Source of the DNA: Aestuariivirga litoralis
GTDB taxonomy: Bacteria > Pseudomonadota > Alphaproteobacteria > Rhizobiales > Aestuariivirgaceae
Reading direction: 5' to 3'
Length of the DNA stretch: 64,000 bases
Assembly: GCF_015714715.1 (NCBI RefSeq)
Contig: NZ_WAHS01000001.1
Coordinates: forward strand, 930,001-994,000
The notes beneath the pieces are model-generated. The model was not told where the DNA came from. It did not search any database and was given only the letters and a program-made list of their open reading frames with translations. The translations under genes and the position numbers were made by a program. Positions 52,444 to 60,673 of this stretch are shown here, piece after piece; positions within the stretch are counted from its first letter, which is position 1; the number at the start of each line of letters is the position of its first letter.

Positions 52444-52956
52444 TCAAGCAGCCTTGGTGGCATAGGCGTTCATCACACGCGCCAGCTGACCTGCAGGTGC
52501 CGCAACCACGCCCGCAATGCGGGTGGCCGGGGTCTGGATCATGCCGACGAGCTTTGCACGCAGCTCATTGAGCGACGGCAGCGATGCGAGCGCCTTGACG
52601 GAGGCAGCATCCATTGGGGTTGCGCCCAGAGCACCGCCGAGGATCACGAACTTTTCGTGGGCCTTGGCGAAGTCAGAGGCAACCTTGGGTGCCGTCACAG
52701 GATCGTTAGCATAGGCCAGCATGGTAGGGCCGGTCAGGTAGCTTTCGATGCTTTTTGCGTCAGTGCCTTCCAGAGCGAGCTTGACGAGGCTGTTCTTCGC
52801 AACCTTTACGGTTGCGCCAGCAGCGGCCATCTTGTTACGCAGGTCGAGGACCTGGTTCGCAGTGAGGCCGTTGTTGTGGGCCACAACGACAACAGCGGAA
52901 TTCTTGAAAATCCCGTTGAGCGTTGAGACGAGCTGTGATTTTGCAGCTTTTTCCAC
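52444..52956 (-). CDS. rplJ: Large ribosomal subunit protein uL10
   Basis: L10, 170 residues, the base of the ribosomal stalk, binds 23S rRNA through its N-terminal domain and carries L7/L12 dimers on its C-terminal helix. Typical segments are [53 protein letters not shown] and [26 protein letters not shown]. The 310 bases before it form the L10 leader described separately, which in many bacteria is the target of feedback by the L10-L12 complex. Confidence 0.98.
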   Translation of the reverse strand: MEKAAKSQLVSTLNGIFKNSAVVVVAHNNGLTANQVLDLRNKMAAAGATVKVAKNSLVKLALEGTDAKSIESYLTGPTMLAYANDPVTAPKVASDFAKAHEKFVILGGALGATPMDAASVKALASLPSLNELRAKLVGMIQTPATRIAGVVAAPAGQLARVMNAYATKAA

Positions 52957-52965
52957 TTGCTCTCT

Positions 52966-53125
52966 CCTTTTTGGCGTGAAGCGGAATGCCTCACACCGGT
53001 TGGACCAACCGTCTTGCTCTCAAGCCTTATGGCTTCAAGCAAAACGGCGCTTAAAGCCTGCCCCCGGATTTTCATCCGGTTCGTGAGGTCTCAACCGACT
53101 TACTCCTCCTTGCGGAGGGAATTCG
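52966..53125 (-). ncRNA. Structured rplJ leader (L10-leader-like regulatory RNA)
   Basis: The 310-base gap upstream of rplJ carries no gene but has dense hairpins: CGGTT-GGACC-AACCG (52997-53011); a two-layer stem with TTGCT/AGCAA outside and AAGCC/GGCTT inside (53014-53042); CCGGAT with a GAAA loop on the RNA (53064-53079); and a CCTCC-GCAA-GGAGG stem near 53105-53118. GNRA loops and the distance to the start codon are what is expected of an L10-type autoregulatory leader. The rest, 53126-53266, includes a long imperfect stem at 53228-53258 just after rplA and nothing else I can identify. The assignment rests on position and structure. Confidence 0.55.
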
Positions 53126-53266
53126 TTTTGACTCCCATCTCATGCTGGCTGGACTTTTAAGTGAGGTTGCCCCCACGCCCGCAATCTTGGACAGGTTGAA
53201 CATCAGGCCCGAAAGCCAGACATTCATCCGTGCGCGGAAGATTTCCCTCCGCACACGGAATTTCGT

Positions 53267-53965
53267 TTAGGCCGCAGGGCCTACTGCTGCGAGATCGATC
53301 TTCAGGCCGGGGCCCATCGACGATGACAGCGAAATCTTCTTCAGGTAGGTGCCCTTGGCGCCTGCCGGCTTGGACTTGTTGACGGCGTCCACGAAAGCAC
53401 GAACGTTGCCGGCAATCTGCTCTTCCGAGAAGGATGCCTTGCCAACGCCAGCCTGTACGATGCCGGCCTTTTCGACGCGGAATTCAACAGCGCCACCCTT
53501 GGCTGCTTTCACAGCTGCGGTCACGTCCATGGTCACAGTCCCAACCTTGGGGTTCGGCATCATGTTACGCGGGCCGAGAACCTTGCCGAGACGACCGACG
53601 AGGCCCATCATGTCCGGCGTTGCAATGCAACGGTCGAAATCAATGGTGCCCTTGTTGACGATTTCAAAGAGGTCTTCAGCGCCGACGATATCTGCACCAG
53701 CCTTCTTGGCTTCATCAGCCTTCGGGCCCTTGGCGAACACGGCAACGCGGACTTTACGGCCCGAGCCATTCGGCAGGTTGCACACGCCGCGAACCATCTG
53801 GTCAGCATGGCGCGGGTCAACACCGAGATTCATTGCCACTTCGATGGTTTCGTCAAACTTGGCATTGGCGCGGGCCTTTACCAGCTTCACGGCTTCTTCG
53901 ATGGTGTAGAGCTTCGCACGGTCAAGGCCGTCGAGGTTCTTGGTAATACGCTTGGCTTTGCTCAT
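53267..53965 (-). CDS. rplA: Large ribosomal subunit protein uL1
   Basis: L1, 232 residues, forms the mobile L1 stalk that handles E-site tRNA and also represses its own operon in many bacteria. It reads [56 protein letters not shown], then GPLANTA-like interior ([19 protein letters not shown]) and the domain II region ([25 protein letters not shown]). It begins three bases after the rplK stop, so the two are translated together. It is followed by the L10 leader region. Confidence 0.99.
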   Translation of the reverse strand: MSKAKRITKNLDGLDRAKLYTIEEAVKLVKARANAKFDETIEVAMNLGVDPRHADQMVRGVCNLPNGSGRKVRVAVFAKGPKADEAKKAGADIVGAEDLFEIVNKGTIDFDRCIATPDMMGLVGRLGKVLGPRNMMPNPKVGTVTMDVTAAVKAAKGGAVEFRVEKAGIVQAGVGKASFSEEQIAGNVRAFVDAVNKSKPAGAKGTYLKKISLSSSMGPGLKIDLAAVGPAA

Positions 53966-53968
53966 GGC

Positions 53969-54400
53969 TTAGTTTCCCGTCACTTCCAGGCCCATCGAAC
54001 GGGCCGAACCGGCGATCTCGCGCGCACCTGCTTCGAGGTCGCGTGCATTCATGCCCTTGAGCTTCTGCTCAGCGATTTCACGGCACTGGGCCATGGTCAC
54101 CGTGCCAGCCTTGACCTTGCCTGGCTCCTTGGAACCGGCATTGATCTTGGCGGCCTTCTTGAGGAAATGCGACGCCGGCGGCGACTTCATTTCAAAGGTG
54201 AAGGACTTGTCCTGATAGGCCGTGATCACCACTGGAACGGGCGAACCCGGATCCATCTTCTGCGAGGCGGCATTGAAGGCCTTGCAGAATTCCATGATGT
54301 TCAGACCACGTTGGCCCAGAGCCGGGCCGATCGGGGGTGATGGGTTGGCCTGTCCAGCTGGCACTTGCAGCTTGATGTAGCCGACGATTTTCTTCGCCAT
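53969..54400 (-). CDS. rplK: Large ribosomal subunit protein uL11
   Basis: L11, 143 residues, part of the GTPase-associated centre and needed for RelA-dependent sensing of uncharged tRNA. The N-terminal domain ([36 protein letters not shown]) with the conserved prolines that contact thiopeptide antibiotics and the C-terminal rRNA-binding domain ([42 protein letters not shown]) are both complete. It begins after a 99-base gap from nusG that contains a GCAA-loop hairpin, and a GAGGGAAG ribosome binding site precedes the ATG. It is the first gene of the rplKA pair. Confidence 0.99.
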   Translation of the reverse strand: MAKKIVGYIKLQVPAGQANPSPPIGPALGQRGLNIMEFCKAFNAASQKMDPGSPVPVVITAYQDKSFTFEMKSPPASHFLKKAAKINAGSKEPGKVKAGTVTMAQCREIAEQKLKGMNARDLEAGAREIAGSARSMGLEVTGN

Positions 54401-54473
54401 GTTGTCTTCCCTCTTACAAGGTTAGTGGTGCGGCTTTTTGAAAGGCCTTCCACGGGTTTCTAGTCACTAAAGC

Positions 54474-54498
54474 CCTCCTCCTTGCGGAGAAGGGAATT
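54474..54498 (-). promoter_or_regulatory. GCAA-loop hairpin in the nusG-rplK gap, matching one in the rplJ leader
   Basis: On the minus strand CTTCTCC-GCAA-GGAGGAG forms a 7-bp stem (one G-U pair) with a GNRA loop immediately after the nusG stop. The nearly identical CCTCC-GCAA-GGAGG element occurs in the rplJ leader at 53105-53118, both next to GAATTCC. It has no T run. The same short element in two ribosomal-protein leaders suggests a shared ligand or a shared origin. Confidence 0.45.
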
Positions 54499-54499
54499 C

Positions 54500-55033
54500 T
54501 TACTTCATCTTCTCAACCTGGCTGTATTCCAGCTCGACAGGCGTTGGGCGCCCGAAGATGGAAACAGCCACTTTGAGGCGGGCGCGTTCTTCGTCCACTT
54601 CTTCCACCTGGCCATTGAACGAGGCAAACGGGCCATCGGCCACGCGCACTTGTTCGCCCACTTCAAAGTGGATGGTGGCCTTGGGACGCTCAACGCCTTC
54701 AGCAACCTGATTCAGGATGCGGTTGGCTTCAGCGTCTGAAATCGGAACCGGCTTGGAGCCCGAACCGAGGAAACCAGTAACCTTCGGCGTGTTCTTGATC
54801 AGATGGAACACTTCGTCGGTCAAATCGATCTTGGCAAGCACGTAGCCCGGGAAGAATCGGCGTTCGCTCTTCACACGGCGGCCACGGCGAAGCTCCACCA
54901 CTTCTTCGGTTGGCACCATCACCTGCTCGAAAAGGTCCTGCAGGCCCTTCTGAACGGATTGCTCCTTCAGGCTTTCAGCGACCTTCTTTTCGAAGTTCGA
55001 ATAGGTGTGGACGATGTACCAGCGCTTTGCCAT
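54500..55033 (-). CDS. nusG: Transcription termination/antitermination protein NusG
   Basis: NusG, 177 residues, binds RNA polymerase clamp helices and couples transcription to Rho and to the ribosome. The NGN domain (RWYIVHTYSNFEKKVAESLKEQS, then KSERRFFPGYVLAKIDLTDEVFHLIKNTPKVTGFLG) and the C-terminal KOW domain (EVGEQVRVADGPFASFNGQVEEVDEERARLKVAVSIFGRPTPVELEYSQVEKM) are intact. ATG 55033 is chosen, since the sequence in front of it does not belong to the family. It follows secE by 28 bases. Confidence 0.99.
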   Translation of the reverse strand: MAKRWYIVHTYSNFEKKVAESLKEQSVQKGLQDLFEQVMVPTEEVVELRRGRRVKSERRFFPGYVLAKIDLTDEVFHLIKNTPKVTGFLGSGSKPVPISDAEANRILNQVAEGVERPKATIHFEVGEQVRVADGPFASFNGQVEEVDEERARLKVAVSIFGRPTPVELEYSQVEKMK

Positions 55034-55061
55034 ATCTTGCCGCAATACCTTGATTTAAAGC

Positions 55062-55256
55062 TCAAATTCCAAGAAGACGGTCAACGACCAGCTTCAGGAG
55101 CGCATCCGCACCCAGAAAGAAGGCACTCGCTGCAATCACCATGATGACGACCATCACGGTTGAAATGCCAAGTTCCCGGCGCGATGGCCACGTGACCTTT
55201 TCGGCCTCGTCGCGCACGTCCTGGAAAAAGGTAATCAGATTCTCTTTCTTGGCCAT
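55062..55256 (-). CDS. secE: Preprotein translocase subunit SecE
   Basis: SecE, 64 residues, the one-helix form of this Sec61gamma homologue that stabilises SecY. It starts with a short amphipathic region (KKENLITFFQDVRDEAEKVTWPSRRELGIST) with the family motif KVTWPSRREL, followed by one membrane helix (VMVVIMVIAASAFFLGADALLKLVVDRLL). It lies between tRNA-Trp and nusG in the conserved order. Confidence 0.98.
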   Translation of the reverse strand: MAKKENLITFFQDVRDEAEKVTWPSRRELGISTVMVVIMVIAASAFFLGADALLKLVVDRLLGI

Positions 55257-55316
55257 TTTCGCCTTGCGTTCTCTAATCTGTAAGCCTCTGATTTCATTTC
55301 TGAAACCAGAAGAAGT

Positions 55317-55392
55317 TGGCAGGGGCAGTAGGATTTGAACCCACGACCTATGGTTTTGGAGACCATCGCTCTACCAACTGAGCTATACCCCT
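55317..55392 (-). tRNA. tRNA-Trp (anticodon CCA)
   Basis: A 76-base cloverleaf including encoded CCA. The acceptor AGGGGTA pairs with TGCCCCT, the D arm has AGCTCAGTTGGTAGAGC, the anticodon loop is CTCCAAA (CCA at 55357-55359), and the T arm reads GGTTCAAATCC. It lies 61 bases before secE, the common alphaproteobacterial arrangement. Confidence 0.97.
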
Positions 55393-55537
55393 TCATCTCG
55401 CGGGCCCATAAACCCTTGAAATGACTACTCGTATTCCTTAGACGCAACAGAGCGGCCAAAGCTTCCATCGCCTTGCCGCTGATCACGCTAAATTGGATGC
55501 CCGGCATTTAGGGGGGATGCAGCCTTCCGTCAACTGG

Positions 55538-57580
55538 TTAAATGGCGCGAAAAGTCCTGAGCGTGTGCCTCGTGCCGGCTACCCCCATGCTAATCAACAA
55601 GGCGCCCCATCCGAGCAGGAATATGAACAATGCCGGGCGCCACCAAATTGGTTCATAGAAAAACCTAAGCTCTTTGATTGGGGACAGGCTTGTCACTGAC
55701 TGGAGCTCTTTGCGCATCACGATGGGAAGTGGAATGCCATCAGCAGAAGCATACCAGCCTGGATAGGCGGTTTGCCCAAAGACAAACGTTCCATGCTCGG
55801 GAGAAGTGAAGTTGAAAACGACTTCATTCTGACCAACATGCGGGGGCTGCATGGGTATAGCGTGGCCGCTCCCGTCCTGATCAGCCCGCCACAACACCGG
55901 AAAGGCGGTAGGCCGCTCATAGAGGTAAGTTGAATTCCATTGCGCGATTAACGGCAGGTCTTGAAGTTCCTTGTCAGACACCCACCACTTTACCCCAAGC
56001 TCGTCCATTTTTTCGGATTTGGGGTTGAAGTCAAAATAGGAATGATAGGCAACGGTCCTGGAAGAACGATGACCATGGGCCGAAAGTATCGGATAAAGAT
56101 CGCCAATATTAGGAGGCACCAACTCTTCGGGTGCATAAAATCGGTAGGGTTCGGGCGAGGCTTCTGACAGAGCCAAAAGCTTTTGGGCAACCGGGTTGTT
56201 CGATACACTCGGGATGACTGAGTCTGGGCCAATCGCAAACTGCGTTCGGGGTGGGAGGAAGTTTCCGATCTCGAATACCGCAATCAGAATGGCGATGCCC
56301 GAAATTAGCCCGCCAAGTGCAAAGTCTGGAATTTTGGGGGCAGCGGATCTAACCCACATCCGCGCACAATCGAGGCCAATGCCAGCCAAAATTGCTCCAG
56401 CAAAGCCAAACATGAAAAGCGCGCGCCCCGGCGACCTGACCAGGTTCAATAATGGGAGATGCATATAGATATAGGCAAGCGGGCTAATGAATGAAAAGGC
56501 GAAGCTCGTCGCGAATATTGCCAGAACAGCACAACATAAAACCAAAACTTTCTGTTCCGTTCGGTTCAGTGCTGCAGTCACAATTGCAACTGCTGCCAAG
56601 ATCAATCCCATGCGCGTGAAAAAGAATGTCGCACCGTCAGGGTCGCCACCGCTTCCGCCAGTGAAGAGCGAAACAAGTCCGCGAAAAGGAACCGTGGATG
56701 CAATGAAAAAGTCCAGTGGCACTATGTGTGGAAAGGACGTGTAACCTGGGCCGTACCATTTATAGGACAATACAAGATATTCAGAAGTTGCAATGAATTG
56801 CGGAAGCATAAGGATAAGAGCTACCAAGCCAACGAGACAGAATAATTTGGCAAGCTCTTTCAAACGTGGAAGATTTGTTTTCAGCCAATTCAACCTGAGC
56901 AGGCCCGGCATGGCATAGGGCAGGATGAAAAAAGCTGCCATCAGCGCCAAGACGGTTGAATGCGCATGGCCGGCCAAAAAACTAAGGGCAACGCCTGTGC
57001 CCGCTAGCACGGCGTAGGAAATTCGCTGTTTTATGCCTGCCGCTGCCGCAAGACCGTAAAACCCCAGAGACACAAGAGGCATCCATGCCAGACCTGCAAA
57101 AAGATTGGGCTGACCGGCGACGCGCAGCGAAAAGCCCGTTCCATAAGCATAAATGATCGATGCCAGGAGGGCGGCCGTGGTGGACAAGCCAATCCGCAGA
57201 CAAAAAACACTCATGCAGATAGCAGCAATGAAATAATGCAGCAGGAGAAACAGATCGACAGTCCTGAATGTGTCTCCCGGAAAAATGAGGCCCGCAATCC
57301 AAGCCACCGGATAAAGGGGCGAGGTCTGCAGCTCTCCGACAAAAGAGACGCCCGACATGACTCCGAAGTCCCACAATGCAAACTCACCTGAGCGAACGGC
57401 GTGGAAAACCTTGGTTAGCCACATATAGCTTTGATCTATAGAATCCCCGCCGGTCGCAAAACTATGCGTGCCGGCCCAAATGTGACGGAAGAAAACAAAG
57501 CAAAGCAATGCATGGATCAGGACAATCAGACCGAACTTGGGGAGTGATATGGGTCTGACTTTACTATTGCTGGCGATCAT
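55538..57580 (-). CDS. YfhO-like polytopic membrane protein
   Basis: A 680-residue membrane protein with about 12 hydrophobic helices in the first 460 residues and a hydrophilic C-terminal domain of about 180 residues before one last helix (PALFIFLLGWGALLISMGVAG). Features typical of YfhO/GT-C-like enzymes are visible: GGDSIDQSYMW in the first loop, the proposed catalytic region with acidic residues after helix one, FVGELQTSPLYPVAW, and a C-terminal region with WYASADGIPLPI. YfhO homologues are thought to transfer sugars to surface polymers from lipid carriers. The gene is clearly AT-richer than its neighbours. It sits between tuf and tRNA-Trp, interrupting a usually compact block, which suggests a later insertion. 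Confidence 0.8.
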   Translation of the reverse strand: MIASNSKVRPISLPKFGLIVLIHALLCFVFFRHIWAGTHSFATGGDSIDQSYMWLTKVFHAVRSGEFALWDFGVMSGVSFVGELQTSPLYPVAWIAGLIFPGDTFRTVDLFLLLHYFIAAICMSVFCLRIGLSTTAALLASIIYAYGTGFSLRVAGQPNLFAGLAWMPLVSLGFYGLAAAAGIKQRISYAVLAGTGVALSFLAGHAHSTVLALMAAFFILPYAMPGLLRLNWLKTNLPRLKELAKLFCLVGLVALILMLPQFIATSEYLVLSYKWYGPGYTSFPHIVPLDFFIASTVPFRGLVSLFTGGSGGDPDGATFFFTRMGLILAAVAIVTAALNRTEQKVLVLCCAVLAIFATSFAFSFISPLAYIYMHLPLLNLVRSPGRALFMFGFAGAILAGIGLDCARMWVRSAAPKIPDFALGGLISGIAILIAVFEIGNFLPPRTQFAIGPDSVIPSVSNNPVAQKLLALSEASPEPYRFYAPEELVPPNIGDLYPILSAHGHRSSRTVAYHSYFDFNPKSEKMDELGVKWWVSDKELQDLPLIAQWNSTYLYERPTAFPVLWRADQDGSGHAIPMQPPHVGQNEVVFNFTSPEHGTFVFGQTAYPGWYASADGIPLPIVMRKELQSVTSLSPIKELRFFYEPIWWRPALFIFLLGWGALLISMGVAGTRHTLRTFRAI

Positions 57581-57681
57581 GAAGAAGAATGCTCACTGGT
57601 GTCTGCATCTTGATATCATGAAATAACAAGTGACAGGAAAAGTTTGCATATCTCGGACATGTGCAAATGCGAGCCGCCAAA

Positions 57682-57719
57682 GAAAAACGGCCAGGATCAA
57701 TGTTGGTGATCCTGGCCGT
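57682..57719 (-). terminator. Intrinsic terminator of tuf
   Basis: A perfect 13-bp stem (57687-57699 with 57707-57719) with a 7-base loop is followed on the minus strand by TTTTTCTTT. It lies 38 bases after the tuf stop and isolates tuf from the membrane protein gene. Confidence 0.95.
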
Positions 57720-57757
57720 CATTTCTATACTCAACCCCTTGGGGGCTTGAAAGAAGC

Positions 57758-58948
57758 CTACTCGTTGATCTTGGCGACGACGCCGGCGCCGACGGTGCGG
57801 CCGCCTTCACGGATGGCGAAGCGCAGCTTCTCTTCCATGGCGATCGGGGTAATGAGATCAACGTCGAACGACACGTTGTCGCCCGGCATCACCATTTCAG
57901 TACCCGCTGGCAGAGTCACAACACCGGTCACGTCCGTGGTGCGGAAGTAGAACTGCGGACGGTAGTTGTTGAAGAACGGCGTATGACGGCCACCCTCTTC
58001 CTTGGTCAGAATGTAGACTTCGGCCATGAACTTCTTGTGCGGCTTAATGCTGCCCGGCTTGGCCAGAACCTGGCCACGCTCAACGCCTTCACGTTCCACA
58101 CCACGCAGCAGCGCGCCGATGTTGTCGCCAGCCTGGCCCTGGTCCAGAAGCTTGCGGAACATTTCAACGCCCGTGCAGGTGGTCTTGACGGTGTCGCGGA
58201 TACCGATGATTTCGATTTCCTCGCCCACCTTCACAATGCCACGCTCAACACGGCCGGTCACAACCGTGCCGCGGCCCGAGATCGAGAACACGTCTTCGAT
58301 CGGCATCAGGAACGGCTGGTCAATCGGACGCTCCGGCTGCGGAATGTATTCGTCAACCGTCTTCATCAGAGCGAGAATGGCGTCGCGGCCGATCTCAGGC
58401 TTGGTGCCTTCGAGTGCGCAGAGAGCCGAACCCTTGGTGATCGGAATGGTGTCGCCGGGGAACTGGTACGAGCTCAGGAGCTCGCGCACTTCCATTTCGA
58501 CGAGTTCCAGGAGTTCCGGATCGTCAACCATGTCGACCTTGTTCATGAACACAACAAGTGCAGGCACACCAACCTGGCGGGCCAGCAGGATGTGCTCGCG
58601 GGTCTGCGGCATCGGGCCGTCAGCAGCCGACACAACCAGAATGCCGCCATCCATCTGGGCTGCACCGGTGATCATGTTCTTCACATAGTCAGCATGGCCG
58701 GGGCAATCGACGTGGGCGTAATGACGTGCCTTGGTCTGGTACTCAACGTGGGCCGTGTTGATCGTGATGCCACGCGCCTTTTCTTCCGGCGCCTTGTCGA
58801 TCTGGTCATAAGCCATGAACGTAGCGCCACCGGTTTCAGCCAGGATCTTGGTGATCGCTGCCGTCAGCGAGGTCTTGCCGTGGTCAACATGGCCAATCGT
58901 GCCAATGTTGCAATGCGGCTTGTCGCGGTTGAATTTCTCTTTTCCCAT
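57758..58948 (-). CDS. tuf: Elongation factor Tu
   Basis: EF-Tu, 396 residues, delivers aminoacyl-tRNA to the ribosome as the GTP complex. The G1 loop ([14 protein letters not shown]), the effector segment ([14 protein letters not shown]), DCPGHADY (G3), NKVDMVDD (G4) and SALCALEG (G5 region) are all intact, and the C-terminal [24 protein letters not shown] domain III is normal. The gene is not in an rpsL-rpsG-fusA group here, so it is probably the second tuf copy, beside tRNA-Trp-secE as in many alphaproteobacteria. A good promoter lies 64-92 bases upstream of the start. Confidence 0.98.
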   Translation of the reverse strand: MGKEKFNRDKPHCNIGTIGHVDHGKTSLTAAITKILAETGGATFMAYDQIDKAPEEKARGITINTAHVEYQTKARHYAHVDCPGHADYVKNMITGAAQMDGGILVVSAADGPMPQTREHILLARQVGVPALVVFMNKVDMVDDPELLELVEMEVRELLSSYQFPGDTIPITKGSALCALEGTKPEIGRDAILALMKTVDEYIPQPERPIDQPFLMPIEDVFSISGRGTVVTGRVERGIVKVGEEIEIIGIRDTVKTTCTGVEMFRKLLDQGQAGDNIGALLRGVEREGVERGQVLAKPGSIKPHKKFMAEVYILTKEEGGRHTPFFNNYRPQFYFRTTDVTGVVTLPAGTEMVMPGDNVSFDVDLITPIAMEEKLRFAIREGGRTVGAGVVAKINE

Positions 58949-59011
58949 TTTATCTCACGTCCTTTTTCAAACAAATCACGCGCCGGTTGGCGAGGTACCA
59001 AATCGGGCGCG

Positions 59012-59040
59012 TCTATAGGAAAATCAAATGGTGGTTGCAA
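59012..59040 (-). promoter_or_regulatory. Sigma-70-type promoter of tuf
   Basis: On the minus strand, TTGCAA (59035-59040) and TATAGA (59012-59017) are separated by exactly 17 bases, matching the consensus -35 and -10 boxes closely. The -10 box is 64 bases upstream of the tuf ATG. It lies after the glycosyltransferase stop, so tuf is not dependent on that gene's transcript. Confidence 0.7.
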
Positions 59041-59070
59041 GGACTGTTTGCAAGGTCTGCAGGTGCAGGC

Positions 59071-60087
59071 TCAAGACCTGATCGAGCTGCCTGGACCTGG
59101 CCTGCCGCTTTGCAAGTAACGCCGCAACATGCGGAGCGGCCGCGTCAGGCGCCAGGCCAGCGAAGTCTGCAACGCCTCCAGTTGCGGATTGGCCGCCTGC
59201 AACTGGTCAAATTCGAATTTGGTCCAGAGGTGTTCTTTGCGCTCGTTCAGGATTTCGCTGCTCAATTCAGCGACCGTCCGGGCCGCATGCTGGGTCGCCG
59301 CACTGGAAGCCGCTGCCACGCCTATGCCTGCATCCAGGTCCATCACATGCGCCAGGTTGCGGGGGACATAGCCCTTCAATTTCAGGCGTGCAGATATCTG
59401 GTTCCAATTTTTTCGGCGCATGTCATCGGACTGGAGCAATGTTATCTCGCGCACCGCCATGCCCTTCTGATGCGGATGAGGGTTGAGAACAGCGATTTCA
59501 TCGATGATCGCGAATTTCCGGTGTTCGCGCGCTTGCAACACATGGCAATACCACCAATCCACGCCCCAGCCGACCAACTCACCATCATAGACATTCAAAA
59601 AGCTGACCAGCTTGTCCCGCCGAAAAACCGGGCAGGTCACTTCGACAAAATCAGTCAGACGGATATGCCTGCCGAGCTGCCTGGTGATGGCATGCGACAC
59701 GCGGCCCGCGGGATCGTAAGACGGCTGGCACACCCAGAAGTCATAAGTCTCCGCGATATCGAACAGGCGGTTGATCTCGGGCGGCTTGATGTGAATGTCA
59801 TCGTCGAGCAGGAAGATGAAATCGTAACGGTCAAAAAGTCCTGGTTGCTGCAGATAGAGCGCCTTGAGATTCTGGAACTTGCTGCCCTTGCGGCGCAGGA
59901 TCACATCGGCGCGCGCTGCGACACCTTCATAGACCAAATCATCATCACCAAAGAAAGCAACGACCAGATCCCAACTGCGCGGCCCATCGTCCCACATGGC
60001 GATCTGGTGATGGCTGCCTGCACTGGTGAAAATGCAGCGCTTCCTTGGGGTGGAAATGCGCCGGTCAAGAATCCCTGAATCTTCCAA
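59071..60087 (-). CDS. Glycosyltransferase-like protein (DUF707-type)
   Basis: A 338-residue protein with a GT-A-like nucleotide-sugar fold. The DDD motif (FIFLLDDDIHIKPPEINRLF), the SDLVVAFFGDDDLVYEG-like early strand, the WVCQPSYDPAGRVSH segment and the GVDWWYCHVLQAREHRKFAIID segment match the DUF707 family, whose members are presumed glycosyltransferases. The C-terminal tail (SLAWRLTRPLRMLRRYL) is the membrane-peripheral tail common in rhizobial polysaccharide transferases. The start is TTG at 60087, with GGAG eight bases upstream. It lies 11 bases after the small exported protein gene and so forms a two-gene operon with it. The acceptor is unknown. Confidence 0.75.
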   Translation of the reverse strand: MEDSGILDRRISTPRKRCIFTSAGSHHQIAMWDDGPRSWDLVVAFFGDDDLVYEGVAARADVILRRKGSKFQNLKALYLQQPGLFDRYDFIFLLDDDIHIKPPEINRLFDIAETYDFWVCQPSYDPAGRVSHAITRQLGRHIRLTDFVEVTCPVFRRDKLVSFLNVYDGELVGWGVDWWYCHVLQAREHRKFAIIDEIAVLNPHPHQKGMAVREITLLQSDDMRRKNWNQISARLKLKGYVPRNLAHVMDLDAGIGVAAASSAATQHAARTVAELSSEILNERKEHLWTKFEFDQLQAANPQLEALQTSLAWRLTRPLRMLRRYLQSGRPGPGSSIRS

Positions 60088-60098
60088 TTACCCTGCTC

Positions 60099-60428
60099 CT
60101 ACCAGGCGCAGACTTTCATGCCGAGTTCCGGGTTGTTCCAGCAGGCGGGATCACCGCCATCGCGCACGAAGGTGCCTGCCAGTGGCACATTGCGGGAGCC
60201 GAAGCGTTCGAAGCCCGAGGCAAAGCCACTGTCCATCATGATCATGCTGAAGCCCGCAACATCACCGCCCCGGATCAAGAAACTGCCATCAGCGCCGAGT
60301 GAACGGAAGCTGCAGCCGAAATATCCATGGGTATTGATGTAACAACGTGCCGATTTTGCCTCTGCTGCATGGGGCAATGCGATTGCGCCGAGTGCCAGAA
60401 CTGCAAACGCTATTTTAGTGAGCATCAT
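60099..60428 (-). CDS. Small exported protein of unknown function
   Basis: A 109-residue protein with signal peptide (LTKIAFAVLALGAIALPHAAEA) and a compact mature domain with three cysteines (ARCYINTHGYFGCSF and DPACWNNP, with a fourth in the terminal MKVCAW), so two disulphides are likely. Glycine-rich beta sequence (GSFLIRGGDVAGFSMIMM) suggests a small beta domain. The ATG at 60428 is followed directly by a second ATG; GGGGAG suits either. I do not recognise a family. Its 11-base spacing from the glycosyltransferase-like gene suggests a shared transcript. Confidence 0.7.
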   Translation of the reverse strand: MMLTKIAFAVLALGAIALPHAAEAKSARCYINTHGYFGCSFRSLGADGSFLIRGGDVAGFSMIMMDSGFASGFERFGSRNVPLAGTFVRDGGDPACWNNPELGMKVCAW

Positions 60429-60487
60429 GTTCTCCCCTGTCTGCGGAGACGTAATCAAAATTCATCGGCGCTGACAATGGGGGAAGT

Positions 60488-60561
60488 TGGAGCGGGTGAA
60501 GGGGATCGAACCCTCGTCTTGAGTTTGGAAAACTCTTGCTCTACCATTGAGCTACACCCGC
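60488..60561 (-). tRNA. tRNA-Gly (anticodon UCC)
   Basis: A 74-base cloverleaf including encoded CCA. The acceptor GCGGGTG pairs with CACCCGC, the D arm has AGCTCAATGGTAGAGC, the anticodon loop is TTTCCAA (UCC at 60527-60529), and the T arm reads GGTTCGATCCC. The outermost anticodon-stem pair is A-A, which is common in this tRNA. Confidence 0.96.
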
Positions 60562-60624
60562 ATCGCAGCACTGAGATAACAGAAGTCGGGATTCTGTAAA
60601 AGGGTTCTTGCGCCCTAAAACAGC

Positions 60625-60648
60625 GATGCCCGCTTTCGCGGGCACGAC
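60625..60648. repeat. REP-like palindromic element between tRNA-Gly and tRNA-Tyr
   Basis: TGCCCGC (60627-60633) and GCGGGCA (60638-60644) form a 7-bp stem with a 4-base loop, set in the sequence GATGCCCGCTTTCGCGGGCA. This is the core of a palindromic repeat widespread in alphaproteobacterial intergenic regions, which when read in frame gives the telltale VPAKAGI string. I see one copy in the window. Confidence 0.65.
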
Positions 60649-60673
60649 GATTCTGTGGCTTTGGAAAATGAAA

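Noticed and set aside
53072-53254. 60-codon minus-strand frame in the rplJ leader
   Set aside because: No ribosome binding site and it spans the structured leader. It is likely chance.
55393-55537. Attachment site or direct repeat of tRNA-Trp beside the YfhO-like gene
   Set aside because: I looked for a copy of the tRNA 3' end near 57581-57757 and found none, and there is no integrase gene.
57983-59119. Open frame of 378 codons opposite tuf
   Set aside because: Antisense shadow of the fully intact tuf gene, with low-complexity His/Arg/Asn content.
58987-60078. Open frame of 363 codons opposite the glycosyltransferase-like gene
   Set aside because: The minus-strand gene has DDD and other family motifs. 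The plus frame is a shadow.
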